In this document: positions 8,226 to 16,960 of the stretch, piece by piece | How the letters are laid out: each line of letters opens with the position of its first letter | Numbering within the stretch: position 1 is the first letter of the stretch | Source: Actinacidiphila rubida | GTDB lineage: Bacteria > Actinomycetota > Actinomycetes > Streptomycetales > Streptomycetaceae | Assembly: GCF_900110255.1 (NCBI RefSeq) | Contig: NZ_FODD01000005.1 | Coordinates: 1 to 64,000 of the forward strand | Reading direction: 5' to 3' | DNA: 64,000 nucleotides | Notes under the pieces: generated by a model | What the model saw: the letters and a program-made list of their open reading frames with translations, nothing else | Databases searched by the model: none | What the model was told of the DNA's origin: nothing | Translations under genes and position numbers: made by a program

Positions 8226-9062
8226 GTGACGTCTGCGCGCGCGGTCCCGGATGCGTACCCCGAGGGGCGACCTGTCCAGGTCGTGGCCCATCGCGGTGCT
8301 TCCGAGGACGTACCAGAACATACGCTCGCCGCGTACCGGAAGGCCATCGAGGACGGCGCCGATGCGCTGGAGTGCGATGTTCGACTCACCGCGGACGGCG
8401 AGCTGGTGTGCGTACACGACCGGCGGGTGAACCGGACGTCCAACGGCCGCGGCGCGGTGTCGTCCCTGGAACTGGCGGATCTGGCCGCGCTGGACTTCGG
8501 ATCGTGGAAGGGGCGGGCCGGCGACCTCGAGGCGCCGGAGCGGTACGACCCGGGGGAGCGCAGCCGGGTGCTGACCCTGACGCGGTTGCTGGAGCTCGTG
8601 GCGGACACCGATCGGCGGGTGGAGCTGGCGATCGAGACGAAGCATCCGTCGCGTTGGGCCGGACAGGTGGAGGAACGGCTCCTCGAGGTCCTGCGCCGGT
8701 TCGGCCTGGACCGCCCCGGACCGGACGGCCGGCCCTCACCCGTCCGGGTGATGAGTTTCTCGTCACGCTCGCTGCGCCGGGTGCGGGCGGGCGCGCCGGA
8801 TCTGCCGACCGTCTTTCTGATGCAGTACGTGCTGCCCAGGCACCGTGACGGGCGGATGCCGGCGGGGGTGCGGATCGCCGGACCGGCGATGCGGATCGTG
8901 CGGGCCAACCCGGGGTATGTGGCGCGATTGCATCGCTCGGGACATCAGGTGCACGCGTGGACGGTGGACCGGCCCGAGGACGTCGACCTGTGCGTGCGGC
9001 TGGGCGTCGACGCGATCATCACCAACCGGCCGCGCGAGGTGCTGTCGCAGCTCGGACGCTGA
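8226..9062 (+). CDS. Glycerophosphodiester phosphodiesterase
   Basis: 278 residues of the GDPD TIM-barrel family, which cleaves glycerophosphodiesters to glycerol 3-phosphate and an alcohol. The signature VAHRGASEDVPEHTLAAY, DALECDVRLTADGELVCVHD and the C-terminal HAWTVDRPEDVD and GVDAIITNRP are all present, including the catalytic HRG...ExT, ExD and HD residues. The start is placed at GTG 8226 so that the barrel begins at residue 18; the ribosome-binding site is weak. No signal peptide, so probably cytoplasmic. Divergent from the protease gene. Confidence 0.93.
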   Translation: MTSARAVPDAYPEGRPVQVVAHRGASEDVPEHTLAAYRKAIEDGADALECDVRLTADGELVCVHDRRVNRTSNGRGAVSSLELADLAALDFGSWKGRAGDLEAPERYDPGERSRVLTLTRLLELVADTDRRVELAIETKHPSRWAGQVEERLLEVLRRFGLDRPGPDGRPSPVRVMSFSSRSLRRVRAGAPDLPTVFLMQYVLPRHRDGRMPAGVRIAGPAMRIVRANPGYVARLHRSGHQVHAWTVDRPEDVDLCVRLGVDAIITNRPREVLSQLGR

Positions 9063-9318
9063 TCGCCGCAGGTCAGCGGCGGTTTCGACGGCAGCGGACG
9101 GGGCGGCGGGGCGCCATCGGCCGTCACGGGGCGTGCCCCCGCGCACGCGGAGCGCGGCGACGGGTCCGTACGAGCGCCGGAGCGCGGTGGACCGTGTCGG
9201 TGGCATAGGCGGGGCGGGCGGGGCGGGCGGAGTGCGGCAATAGATCGCGGTTGGCCTGTTTCCGGTCGAGTACGAAGGGGCATTGACCCTGTGGCGTGGG
9301 GTGAAGGAGGTCTCGGGG

Positions 9319-10068
9319 GTGTCGTTGATGGTGGCGCAAGAAGTGCCGACGTCCACGACCATGGCCCTGCCCCATGGTCCGACCGGAGTGGCCGATGCGC
9401 GCAGGAGACTGCGCACCGACCTGTACGCGCACGAGGTGCCCGAACCGGTCGTGGACGACGCGGTGTTGATCCTTTCCGAACTGCTGAGCAACTCCTGTCG
9501 CCACGCCCGTCCCCTGGGCCAGGGCGACGAGGGCGGGCGCAGGACGGGACCGACGGGCGCGCAGGCGCCCGTCGCACGTTTGCCGCACGCCGAACCGTCC
9601 GTCCGGGCACCCGGGTTGGGCGCGCCGGGGCCGTTGGGATCGGCGAGTCCGCTGGGAACGGCGGGAACGGGCGGTCAGCCGGGCCACCTCGGACCGTCCG
9701 GCTCCGCGACGCGGACGCCGGCCGGGCCGGTCGACGGCCCGGACGAGGGCATACGCGCCGCCTGGTCGGTGGACGACAACGGCCTGCTGGTCCTGGAGGT
9801 CACGGACGGCGGCGGCCCCACCCGGCCACGGCCGGCCAGCCCCTCGCTGACCGCGCACGGCGGCCGCGGGCTGGGCATCGTCGGCACCCTCGCGCTGCGC
9901 TGGGGCGTACGGGACGCGCCCGGGGAGGTCACGGTGTGGGCGGTGCTCGCGGTCCGCGGCCGGCACGCCCGGCGCGACGACTCGCTGGGCACGGGCATCG
10001 GCCTGCCGATGGGCATCCCGCTCGGCCTCCCGATGGACCTCGCGGAGTCCCTGGACGACCTGGGCTGA
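9319..10068 (+). CDS. ATP-binding protein, RsbW/HATPase_c_2-like, with long internal insertion
   Basis: 249 residues from GTG 9319, selected because GAAGGAGG lies eight bases upstream. The GHKL fold is recognisable: N-box region VVDDAVLILSELLSNSCRHA, G1-like VTDGGG and G2-like GGRGLGIVGTLA. Anti-sigma-factor kinases of this family are usually about 140 residues. Here roughly 75 Gly/Pro/Ala-rich residues (about 68-144) are inserted between the N box and the G1 strand. No partner sigma factor or STAS antagonist is adjacent. A short hairpin follows the stop. Confidence 0.85.
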   Translation: MSLMVAQEVPTSTTMALPHGPTGVADARRRLRTDLYAHEVPEPVVDDAVLILSELLSNSCRHARPLGQGDEGGRRTGPTGAQAPVARLPHAEPSVRAPGLGAPGPLGSASPLGTAGTGGQPGHLGPSGSATRTPAGPVDGPDEGIRAAWSVDDNGLLVLEVTDGGGPTRPRPASPSLTAHGGRGLGIVGTLALRWGVRDAPGEVTVWAVLAVRGRHARRDDSLGTGIGLPMGIPLGLPMDLAESLDDLG

Positions 10069-10076
10069 CGCGGGCG

Positions 10077-10097
10077 GGGGAGGCGGAACCGCTCCCC
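10077..10097 (+). terminator. GC hairpin after the ATPase gene
   Basis: GGGGAGGCGG pairs with CCGCTCCCC (one bulge), starting nine bases after the stop. The rest of the 10069-10408 gap is extremely GC-rich and shows no gene. A -10-like TAGGCT at 10365-10370 probably serves the next gene. Confidence 0.5.
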
Positions 10098-10408
10098 GTC
10101 CGGCGCGCCTCGCCCGTGCGCCACGCCCCTGCGGACGGCATGGCCCGACCCGCGCGGCGCGACCGACCGGCGGGGCCGTCACCCGTCGCCCGACCCGCGT
10201 GGCCGGAACCCGGCCGCCCGCCGCGCCGCGGACCCGGCCCGCCCGGCCCGCGCCGCTCCGGCCCGCCCGGCCCGCGTGGCCGGAACGACGTGCCTGCCGG
10301 CGCCCCGTGCACCGCGCGGACGGCGCGAACGGGGCGAACGGCCGGAGACCGCCTCGCCGGGCGCTAGGCTCGCGGCCGTAACATCGCCGCAACGGGAGAG
10401 ACCGAGCC

Positions 10409-11380
10409 ATGGCCAAGAAGCGCGCGACCGCCACCCAGACCAAGGGCCCCCGGGCCGAAGCCGGGGCCGCGGTTCCCGTCGTCGGCCCGCGCGAGCCGTG
10501 CCCGTGCGGCTCGGGCCGCCGGTACAAGGCGTGCCACGGCCGGGAGGCCGCCCACGCCGTGACCGAGCTGGTCCGCCGGCCGTTCGAAGGCCTGCCCGGC
10601 GAGTGCGACTGGGTCGCCCTGCGCGAGCTCGTGCCGGCGGCGACCGTGGAGCTGACGCTGAAGGACGGACTGCCCGAGGGCGTGCCGTCGGTCACGCTCG
10701 GCACCGTGCTGCCGATGGCGTGGCCCGGGCTGCGCCGCGACACCGGCGCCGTGCTGCTCGGCCTCCAGAACGACGCGGCCTCCGGCGACATCAGCCGCGA
10801 CATGGCCGACACGCTGCAGCGCGCGCTGACGGGGGAGCCGGGCAACCCGGTCGAGGGCCGCCGGCCGGCGCCCGACGGTCCGCGCCTGCAGGACCTGCTG
10901 GACGTGAACGCGCCGTTCGAGCCGCAGGTGCAGTCCGGCTTCGAGTTCTGGCTGGAGGACGCCGACTCGGCGACGGGCGAGGTGGCGGCCTCGCTGGAGC
11001 GGGCGAACCAGGCGGCGATCCCGACCGTGCGGCTGACCGGGGTGGACGCCGCGTACTGGTGCGAGACGCCGGAGAAGAACCACCTGCGCTGGGTGATGCC
11101 GACCCCCGAGGAGGCGCTGCTCGACGCGTTGGCGCGGCTGCACGTGGCGGGGGCGTCGTCGCTGGGCGACGGCACGCGGCTGGTCGGCTCGTTCCGCGCC
11201 CACGGCCTGATGGTCCCGGTCTGGGACCTGCCGGTCGGCATGACGGCCGACGACGTCGAGAAGCCCGCCGCCGAGTTCGGCGAGCGCCTGGCGGAGACGC
11301 TGGCCCGTACCGCACCGCTGACCGCGGACGAGCGCAGGGCGCGCAGCGGCCTCACCAACCGCCAGATCACCCTGAGCTGA
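10409..11380 (+). CDS. SEC-C motif / DUF5926 family protein
   Basis: 323 residues. After a Lys-rich N terminus (MAKKRATATQTKGPRAE) comes a SEC-C-type zinc motif, EPCPCGSGRRYKACHG (about residues 30-46), with the CxCx8CH ligand pattern. The remainder has the all-through composition of the actinobacterial DUF5926 family, of unknown function. The ATG follows a purine-rich GGGAGAGACCGAGCC. It is soluble with no membrane segment. Zinc binding is inferred from the motif. Confidence 0.88.
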   Translation: MAKKRATATQTKGPRAEAGAAVPVVGPREPCPCGSGRRYKACHGREAAHAVTELVRRPFEGLPGECDWVALRELVPAATVELTLKDGLPEGVPSVTLGTVLPMAWPGLRRDTGAVLLGLQNDAASGDISRDMADTLQRALTGEPGNPVEGRRPAPDGPRLQDLLDVNAPFEPQVQSGFEFWLEDADSATGEVAASLERANQAAIPTVRLTGVDAAYWCETPEKNHLRWVMPTPEEALLDALARLHVAGASSLGDGTRLVGSFRAHGLMVPVWDLPVGMTADDVEKPAAEFGERLAETLARTAPLTADERRARSGLTNRQITLS

Positions 11381-11415
11381 GCCGGGACGGGACCCGTTCC
11401 CGTCCGGCCGGTTCC

Positions 11416-11437
11416 GGCACCCCCGATCGGGGGTGCC
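11416..11437 (+). terminator. Perfect palindromic terminator after the DUF5926 gene
   Basis: An uninterrupted 22-bp palindrome (GGCACCCCCGA/TCGGGGGTGCC) begins 35 bases past the stop. A second weaker symmetric element, GACCGAGCGGTCGGTC, follows directly at 11438. Confidence 0.65.
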
Positions 11438-11539
11438 GACCGAGCGGTCGGTCAGTGATCCCGCTCACAAGTCCCCTGGAAACACCGGGGAATCGGCGCA
11501 AGCGCCCCATCGGGGAATTTGCGATCGGACGAAGTCTTG

Positions 11540-11779
11540 TTACCGTTTAAACAGCCCGGTCGCTGATGCATCCCCCGTCGTCAGCGACCGGGCGTTTCCA
11601 TGCCCTTCCGCCCGTTGCGGGCCGGCCGTCGCCGCCGCCAGGGGAAGGACGACGGCGAGCGCGGCCACGCTCGCGACCGCCACCCGGCGCAGCCCCTCGG
11701 GGCAGCCGGACACCCGGTCGCCGCCGGGCGCCGGACCGCCCCGGAACGTCGGATCGTCCGGCCGCGGCTGCGGATTCAC
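11540..11779 (-). CDS. Possible short exported or membrane-inserted peptide
   Basis: 79 codons from GTG 11779, which has AGGTGA six bases upstream; GTG 11788 is in frame but has no ribosome-binding site. A polar N terminus is followed by CPEGLRRVAV and a hydrophobic stretch, ASVAALAVVLPLAAATAG, which looks like a signal or membrane segment, and a short tail ending GLFKR. Codons are GC3-rich over most of the length. The last codons run through a strong hairpin (11554-11593), which either argues against translation or acts as an overlapping terminator. No family recognised. Confidence 0.35.
   Translation of the reverse strand: MNPQPRPDDPTFRGGPAPGGDRVSGCPEGLRRVAVASVAALAVVLPLAAATAGPQRAEGHGNARSLTTGDASATGLFKR
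11554..11593. terminator. Strong 13-bp hairpin, possibly bidirectional
   Basis: GCCCGGTCGCTGA and TCAGCGACCGGGC form a perfect stem with a 14-nt loop, flanked by AAACA and GTTT, giving a short T run on both strands. On the minus strand it would end the small peptide transcript; on the plus strand it could end transcription from upstream. Confidence 0.6.
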
Positions 11780-12115
11780 GTGGCTCACCTGCGCTCGTAT
11801 CGGTTGACGCACCGAACATAGCGAACTCTTCCACCCAGAACCGGACATTCGTCCCCGTGGGACGTCGTCCCCGCGGCCGCGACGCGCGGACGGCGCGAAC
11901 GGCCCCGACCCGTCGCAACCGTCGCACCCGTCGAACCGCTGTCCGTCAGAACAGCGGTCCACCAGTGCCGTTCAGATCCGTCCGCGTCGCCTGAAGCCCC
12001 CGCGTCGCCAGAAGCGCGCGGCCGCAAGCACGGAACCGCGGCCCCGCGCGGCGCCGCCCCGACCGTGCACGGGGGCGACCCCGCGCGAGAGCCGCGGCTT
12101 CGCGCGAGAACCGTG
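11780..12115. other. Intergenic, no recognised gene
   Basis: High-GC sequence between the putative small peptide gene and the 3' end of the primase/polymerase-like gene. On the minus strand a TATGTT element around 11815-11820 could be a -10 box for the small peptide gene. Nothing else could be supported. Confidence 0.4.
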
Positions 12116-12802
12116 TCAGAACCGCAGCCGGTCCCCGTCCGGCGCCGTGCGGCCCGCCCGCACCAACGCGTCGACCAGGGTGTCGATCGGCGGCAACCAG
12201 GGCGCGCCCTCGTCCTTGCCCGCGACCGGCGGCCGCACCCAGCGCACGGGTGCCGCACCGGTGCCGCACGGCGGCAGCGGGACGTAGCCGCCGTCGCCGT
12301 GGTAGCGCAGCGACGTCGGCACCCAGTCCTGGCTGTCGAGGAGTTCGCCGAGTTCGTCCAGCGAGTAGGGCGCCACGAAGAAGTGGTACCTGGTGGGTGT
12401 GGCGGCCACCGGACCGAGCCGGAAACCGAAGTTCTCCAGGGCCGTCAGCGCGTCCGCGCCGGCGGTCGCGGGCAGGCTCGCCGCGGAGACCCGGTCACCG
12501 GTGGCCAGCACGATCGGCGCGTCCGGCCTGCGGGTCCACCACCAGCGGACCATCCGCGGTTCGCGGGTGGCGGCCAGGAGTCCGGGGTCGAGCGGATGAG
12601 CTCCCGGCACCGGGCAGTTGGCCCGCGGGCAGGCACACGGCCGCTCCTCCGCGGCGCGCCGGCCGGCCGGCTTGTCGTAACCCACTCCGGGCACCACGCG
12701 CCACTGCCAGTGCTCGGCGTACATGAGCGCCGCGTTGAGGTACGCGGTCCGCCCCTCTCGCTTGAGGGAGAGCTTGCGTCGCCTTCCGAGGATCTCGCGC
12801 AT
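12116..12802 (-). CDS. Bifunctional primase/polymerase (Prim-Pol)-like protein
   Basis: 228 residues from ATG 12802, preceded by AAAGGAACG; an in-frame ATG at 12844 lacks a ribosome-binding site. The layout of YLNAALMYAEHWQWRVVPG, a CACPRANCPVPGAHP Cys/His motif, VRWWWTRRPDAPIVLATG and the C-terminal YHGDGGYVPLPP matches the short Prim-Pol-domain proteins of streptomycete chromosomes. I cannot see the acidic D-x-D catalytic pair where replicative Prim-Pol enzymes have it, so polymerase activity is doubtful. It stands alone, without helicase or replication genes. Confidence 0.8.
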   Translation of the reverse strand: MREILGRRRKLSLKREGRTAYLNAALMYAEHWQWRVVPGVGYDKPAGRRAAEERPCACPRANCPVPGAHPLDPGLLAATREPRMVRWWWTRRPDAPIVLATGDRVSAASLPATAGADALTALENFGFRLGPVAATPTRYHFFVAPYSLDELGELLDSQDWVPTSLRYHGDGGYVPLPPCGTGAAPVRWVRPPVAGKDEGAPWLPPIDTLVDALVRAGRTAPDGDRLRF

Positions 12803-13376
12803 CAGCGCTCGTTCCTTTCCGTTAACGCTCAGGGATCTGCCCATTGCACAACGTAACTGTCGAGCACACCGCATTCGAGGCAGCGCATCACGCTGCCAGC
12901 CGAGCGTGGAATGTGGCGGAGGGGGGCGCTCGTAAGGCGCTGCGTGCATCCGGTGCCCAGGTCGGGGGTCCACGTGCGGATCCCCGGACGAGCACAGCAC
13001 CCCTCACCACTCGGGGTTGGGTCGGCTGTCAACTGTTCACGTACTACGACGCTTGAGCCGGACTTCGGGTTCCTACCCATCACCCGCGATATGACGCGCT
13101 GTTGGCCGGGATCAGTCGACCGTGCGCATGGACCGGGGGTGGCGGTTTCCAGCCAACGTACGGCGGTCACACGGGTGGCCGCAAGACTCCGACACCATTC
13201 GTTGTACCAGGACAATCCTGGACATGCCCGCAACCGTGCGTGTAGAAGTGGGGTCCTTGATAGCGGCGCAGCACGACATGGGGGTTTGCGATGCTATTCA
13301 TGCAGATGCTCCGCGCATTGCGGACGAAAAGCGCTGATTGCGCCGCCCACCCGACCCTGGCCGGAAGTTCCCGGCC
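12803..13376. other. Divergent intergenic region with palindrome
   Basis: 574 bases between the Prim-Pol-like gene (minus) and the PP2C gene (plus), AT-richer than its flanks and so likely to hold both promoters. CCAGGA-CAA-TCCTGG at 13206-13220 is a perfect 6-bp inverted repeat with a 3-bp centre. Short ORFs are present on both strands, but none has both GC3 bias and a ribosome-binding site. Confidence 0.5.
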
Positions 13377-14915
13377 ATGAGCCCCGCGCACGTCAGAAAA
13401 GTGGCCGGAACAGAACCGCCTCATCCGGTCCAGGCGCACACTGACGCCGCTCCGGCCGGGACTCCGACCGCCGTGGTCCCCTCTCCTGCCCCGCCCGTCC
13501 CGCACGCCACCGCGGGCCCGGTGACCTCGCCTCTTGCCGCCCGCGACGCACCCGACCGCGCACGGGCCGTCCAGGACCGGTTGGCCACATGGGTCTGCGA
13601 CCTGTCGCTGCTGCACGAGCTGACCGAACGCCTCGCCCGCACCGCGGTGCTCGACGACGCGCTGCACGAGGTGCTGCGCGCCGGCGCCACCCTGGTCGGC
13701 GCGAGGCGCGGGCTGATCGCCCTCGAACCCGCGGACGGCCTCGGGCCCGACAGCTCGGTGGGCCTCGGCCTGGGCCGCTGCGACCTGGGCGCCCTGGAGA
13801 CCGTCCCGCACCACGCGCTGTACGCGAGCCCCCGCGACGCCCACCGCTCCGGCGACTGCGTGGCGAGCTGCGACGGGACGTGCGCCGACGCGTGCGCCGG
13901 GAGTCGCGACGGTGACGCCGGCGGCGAGGTCGTCCACCCGGACCTGCTCCACGAACCCGGCCTGCTGCCGCGGCACCGCGAGGTCGCCCGGCAGCTCGGG
14001 CTCGGCGCCAGCTACGCCGTGCCCCTCACCGCCGAGGCCACGGGCCGGCTCGGCACGGCCGTCTGGTTCTACGACGAGGCGGCCGAACCCGCCGAGAGCC
14101 GGCGCCGCCTGGCCGCCCTGTATCTGCGCCACGCCGGCGAGCACCTCGGCCGCTGCCTCGCGCTGAGCCGCGCCGAGCACGTCGCCGACGCGCTGGCCGA
14201 GGAACTGCTGCCCGCCCGGCTGCCGCGGGTGCCGGGCGTGCGGTTGGCGGTGCGGCACACCGCCGGGCCGCGCGGCGGCGGCGACTGGTACGACGCGCTG
14301 CCGCTGCCTGAGGGCGCGCTCGGCCTGGCCGTCGGCGGGGTCACCGGCGCGGGGCCCGGCGCGGTCGCCGCGATGGGACGGCTGCGCGCGAGCCTGCGGG
14401 CGTACGCGGTGATGGAGGGCGAGGACCCGGTCGCGGTGCTCTCCGACCTGGAACTGCTGCTGCGGCTGACCGAGCCGGCCCGCTCGGCGACCGCGCTGTT
14501 CGCGTACGCCGCTGCCTCCGATGGCACCCCGGCGGGCGGCGGCCGCAAGCTGACCATGGCCGGCGCCGGGCACTGCCCGCCGCTGGTCGTCGGCGACCTG
14601 CGCTGCGAGTACGTGGAGACGTCGCTGTCCGCGCCGCTGAACGTGCTCAGCTGCTGGGAGGCGCCGAGCGTCGAGCTGACGGTACGGGCCGGCGAGAGCC
14701 TGCTGCTGTTCACCGACGGGCTGCTGCACCGCACCGGCGACCCCGCCGACCGGGCCTTCGCCCGCCTGCACGCCGCCGCCCAGGGTGCGTCGCGGGCCAT
14801 GCGGGCCGATCCCGAACTGCTCGCCGACCACGTGCTGCGCACCCTGCTGCCCGACGGCCTGGACACCGCCGACGGCGTCGAGGACCTGGTCCTGCTCGTC
14901 GCCCGCTTCGACTGA
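13377..14915 (+). CDS. PP2C/SpoIIE-type protein phosphatase with GAF-like sensor, altered metal site
   Basis: 512 residues, ATG 13377 (a TTG at 13338 is in frame). An N-terminal Pro/Ala-rich tail is followed by a GAF-like domain starting near LSLLHELTERLAR (about 78-260) and the PPM/RsbU domain (about 290-510), with RGGGDWYDALPLPEG, GAGHCPPLVV, LLLFTDGLLHR and the terminal DGVEDLVLLVAR. The usual VGDVxGxG metal-binding motif reads VGGVTGAG: Asp is replaced by Gly at residue 321 (14337-14339). A cluster of four Cys (DCVASCDGTCADAC, about 160-173) interrupts the GAF-like region. It is probably a regulator in a partner-switch pathway, but catalysis is uncertain. Confidence 0.85.
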   Translation: MSPAHVRKVAGTEPPHPVQAHTDAAPAGTPTAVVPSPAPPVPHATAGPVTSPLAARDAPDRARAVQDRLATWVCDLSLLHELTERLARTAVLDDALHEVLRAGATLVGARRGLIALEPADGLGPDSSVGLGLGRCDLGALETVPHHALYASPRDAHRSGDCVASCDGTCADACAGSRDGDAGGEVVHPDLLHEPGLLPRHREVARQLGLGASYAVPLTAEATGRLGTAVWFYDEAAEPAESRRRLAALYLRHAGEHLGRCLALSRAEHVADALAEELLPARLPRVPGVRLAVRHTAGPRGGGDWYDALPLPEGALGLAVGGVTGAGPGAVAAMGRLRASLRAYAVMEGEDPVAVLSDLELLLRLTEPARSATALFAYAAASDGTPAGGGRKLTMAGAGHCPPLVVGDLRCEYVETSLSAPLNVLSCWEAPSVELTVRAGESLLLFTDGLLHRTGDPADRAFARLHAAAQGASRAMRADPELLADHVLRTLLPDGLDTADGVEDLVLLVARFD

Positions 14916-15380
14916 GCCCTCCCCCGGGCGGGCCCGCCGGCAGGCCGCACCCGGGCGGCACGCAGCATGCCCCCGGCCGCAGGCGTGCCCCCGACCGGGC
15001 ACCACGGCACCAGTCCGCCCACCCGCGCGCCCTTGACCGGCCGACCCGTCCGCGGACCCCGTCGGCACGAGGCCCGGCGACGGGCCCCGCAGCGCGCCGC
15101 CGAAGCAGCCGCGGCCCCGCGGCCCGTCGGGCGTGGTCGGGCGCGCCCGGCGTCGGCGGCGGAGGTCTGTGCCGTCGGCCACACCGCCGCGGTCCGCGGC
15201 GCGCCTCGGGCGCGGCACCGTGGCCCGAACCCGCCGCGCGGCGCGGGACGTCGGCCGGGTACGGCGCCGGGCGGCCCGCGCCCGCCCGCCGCCGCCCGGC
15301 GGGAGGCCGCGTTCCCCCGTGTCCCCTCCTCCGTACACCCCCATACGATGGGACGAAAGGCTCATCTGAGGAGGCAGGAC
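14916..15380. other. Extremely GC-rich intergenic stretch
   Basis: 465 bases between the PP2C and aminopeptidase genes, made mostly of G and C. ORFs run through it in several frames purely because stop codons are scarce. No ribosome-binding-site-preceded start or known motif was seen before GTG 15381. Confidence 0.5.
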
Positions 15381-16871
15381 GTGGCGGAGGCCCAGGACAA
15401 GCAGGACGCGCCGAGCGCGCAGGACGCGCCGGCCGGACAGGACGCGCAGGACAAGCCCATCAAGCAGCGCAAGAACGGGCTGTACCCCGCGGTCTCCGAC
15501 GAGCTGGCCGCCGTCATGAAGTCCGGCTGGGCCGACACCGAGCGCACCGGGCTGGAGCCGATCGCCCAGGCGTCGTACGCGGCCGCGCGCCGTGCCGCGC
15601 TGTCCGCGCGTTTCCCGGGCGAGCGGATCGTGGTGCCCGCGGGCAACCTGCGCACCCGCTCCAACGACACCGAGTACCCGTTCCGCGCCTCGACCGAGTA
15701 CGTCCACCTCACGGGCGACCAGACCCAGGACGCCGTGCTGGTCCTGGAGCCGCTGGCCGGCGGCGGGCACGAGGCGACCGCGTACCTGCTGCCGCGTTCG
15801 AACCGGGAGAACGGCGAGTTCTGGCTCGACGGCCAGGGCGAGCTGTGGGTCGGCCGCCGCAACAGCCTCACGGAGGGCGAGCAGCTGCTCGGCCTGCCCT
15901 GCAAGGACGTCCGCACCGTCGCCGACACGCTGCGCGAGGCGACCGGCCCGGTCCGCGTGGTGCGCGGTCACGACGCGGGCGTCGAGGCGGCGCTCACCGA
16001 CAAGGTGACCGCCGAGCGGGACGCCGAACTGAAGGTCTTCCTGTCGGAACTGCGGCTGGTCAAGGACGAGTTCGAGGTCGGCGAACTGCAGAAGGCGTGC
16101 GACTCCACGGCCCGCGGCTTCGCGGACGTGGTGAAGGTCCTGGACCGGGCCGAGGCCACCTCCGAGCGCTACATCGAGGGCACCTTCTTCCTGCGCGCCC
16201 GCGTCGAGGGCAACGACGTCGGCTACGGCTCGATCTGTGCCGCCGGCCCGCACGCCACCACCCTGCACTGGGTGCGCAACGACGGCCCGGTCCGCTCCGG
16301 CGACCTGCTGCTGCTGGACGCCGGCGTGGAGACCGACACCCTCTACACCGCGGACGTCACCCGCACCCTGCCGGTCAACGGCACGTTCACGCCGCTGCAG
16401 CGCACGATCTACGACGCGGTGTACGAGGCCCAGGAGGCCGGCATCCAGGCCGTCAAGCCGGGTGCGGCCTACCGCGACTTCCACGAGGCGTCGCAGCGGG
16501 TGCTCGCCGAGAAGCTGGTCGAGTGGGGCCTGGTCGAGGGCCCGGTCGAGCGGGTGCTCGAACTCGCCCTGCAGCGCCGCTGGACCCTGCACGGCACCGG
16601 CCACATGCTCGGCCTCGACGTGCACGACTGCGCGCAGGCCCGCACCGAGACGTACGTGGACTGCACGCTGGAGCCCGGCATGGTGCTCACCGTGGAGCCC
16701 GGCCTGTACTTCCAGGCGGACGACCTGACGGTGCCCGAGGAGTACCGCGGCATCGGTGTGCGCATCGAGGACGACATCCTCGTCACCGCGGACGGCAACA
16801 GGAACCTGTCGGCGGCGCTGCCGCGGCGGTCCGCCGAGGTCGAGGCGTGGATGGCGGACCTGCGCGCGTGA
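15381..16871 (+). CDS. Xaa-Pro aminopeptidase (aminopeptidase P family)
   Basis: 496 residues from GTG 15381, which follows GAGGAGGCAGGAC. A polar Gln/Asp-rich N-terminal tail precedes the aminopeptidase P N-terminal domain and the creatinase-fold catalytic domain. Metal ligands are recognisable: two Asp in LLLDAGVETDTLYTADVTRT, His in LHGTGHMLGLDVHDC, Glu in LTVEPGLYF and Glu in GVRIEDDILVT. It removes N-terminal residues preceding proline in the cytoplasm, using two divalent metal ions. Length is typical for the long bacterial PepP form. Confidence 0.93.
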   Translation: MAEAQDKQDAPSAQDAPAGQDAQDKPIKQRKNGLYPAVSDELAAVMKSGWADTERTGLEPIAQASYAAARRAALSARFPGERIVVPAGNLRTRSNDTEYPFRASTEYVHLTGDQTQDAVLVLEPLAGGGHEATAYLLPRSNRENGEFWLDGQGELWVGRRNSLTEGEQLLGLPCKDVRTVADTLREATGPVRVVRGHDAGVEAALTDKVTAERDAELKVFLSELRLVKDEFEVGELQKACDSTARGFADVVKVLDRAEATSERYIEGTFFLRARVEGNDVGYGSICAAGPHATTLHWVRNDGPVRSGDLLLLDAGVETDTLYTADVTRTLPVNGTFTPLQRTIYDAVYEAQEAGIQAVKPGAAYRDFHEASQRVLAEKLVEWGLVEGPVERVLELALQRRWTLHGTGHMLGLDVHDCAQARTETYVDCTLEPGMVLTVEPGLYFQADDLTVPEEYRGIGVRIEDDILVTADGNRNLSAALPRRSAEVEAWMADLRA

Positions 16872-16917
16872 CCCGTCGGGGCCGCCCGCGCGGGTAGCCC
16901 GTTCGGGTGGAACTCCC

Positions 16918-16952
16918 ACGGCCGCCGTCCCCCGCTCGGGGGCGGCGGCCGT
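16918..16952. terminator. Bidirectional hairpin between convergent genes
   Basis: ACGGCCGCCG-CCCCC pairs with GGGGG-CGGCGGCCGT with one bulged T. It sits between the stops of the plus-strand aminopeptidase (16871) and the minus-strand ATPase (16961). Confidence 0.7.
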
Positions 16953-16960
16953 AGTCCCGT

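Noticed and set aside
11771-11786. TTCACGTG near 11776 as another parS
   Set aside because: Only the core matches; the right arm (GCTCAC) departs from parS at several positions.
13223-13337. Short ORF (MPATVRVEVGSLIAAQH...) before the PP2C gene
   Set aside because: No GC3 bias and no convincing ribosome-binding site; more likely promoter region.
13167-16919. 1,250-codon minus-strand ORF spanning the PP2C and aminopeptidase genes
   Set aside because: High GC removes stop codons antisense to real genes. Both plus-strand genes have full catalytic domains and ribosome-binding sites.
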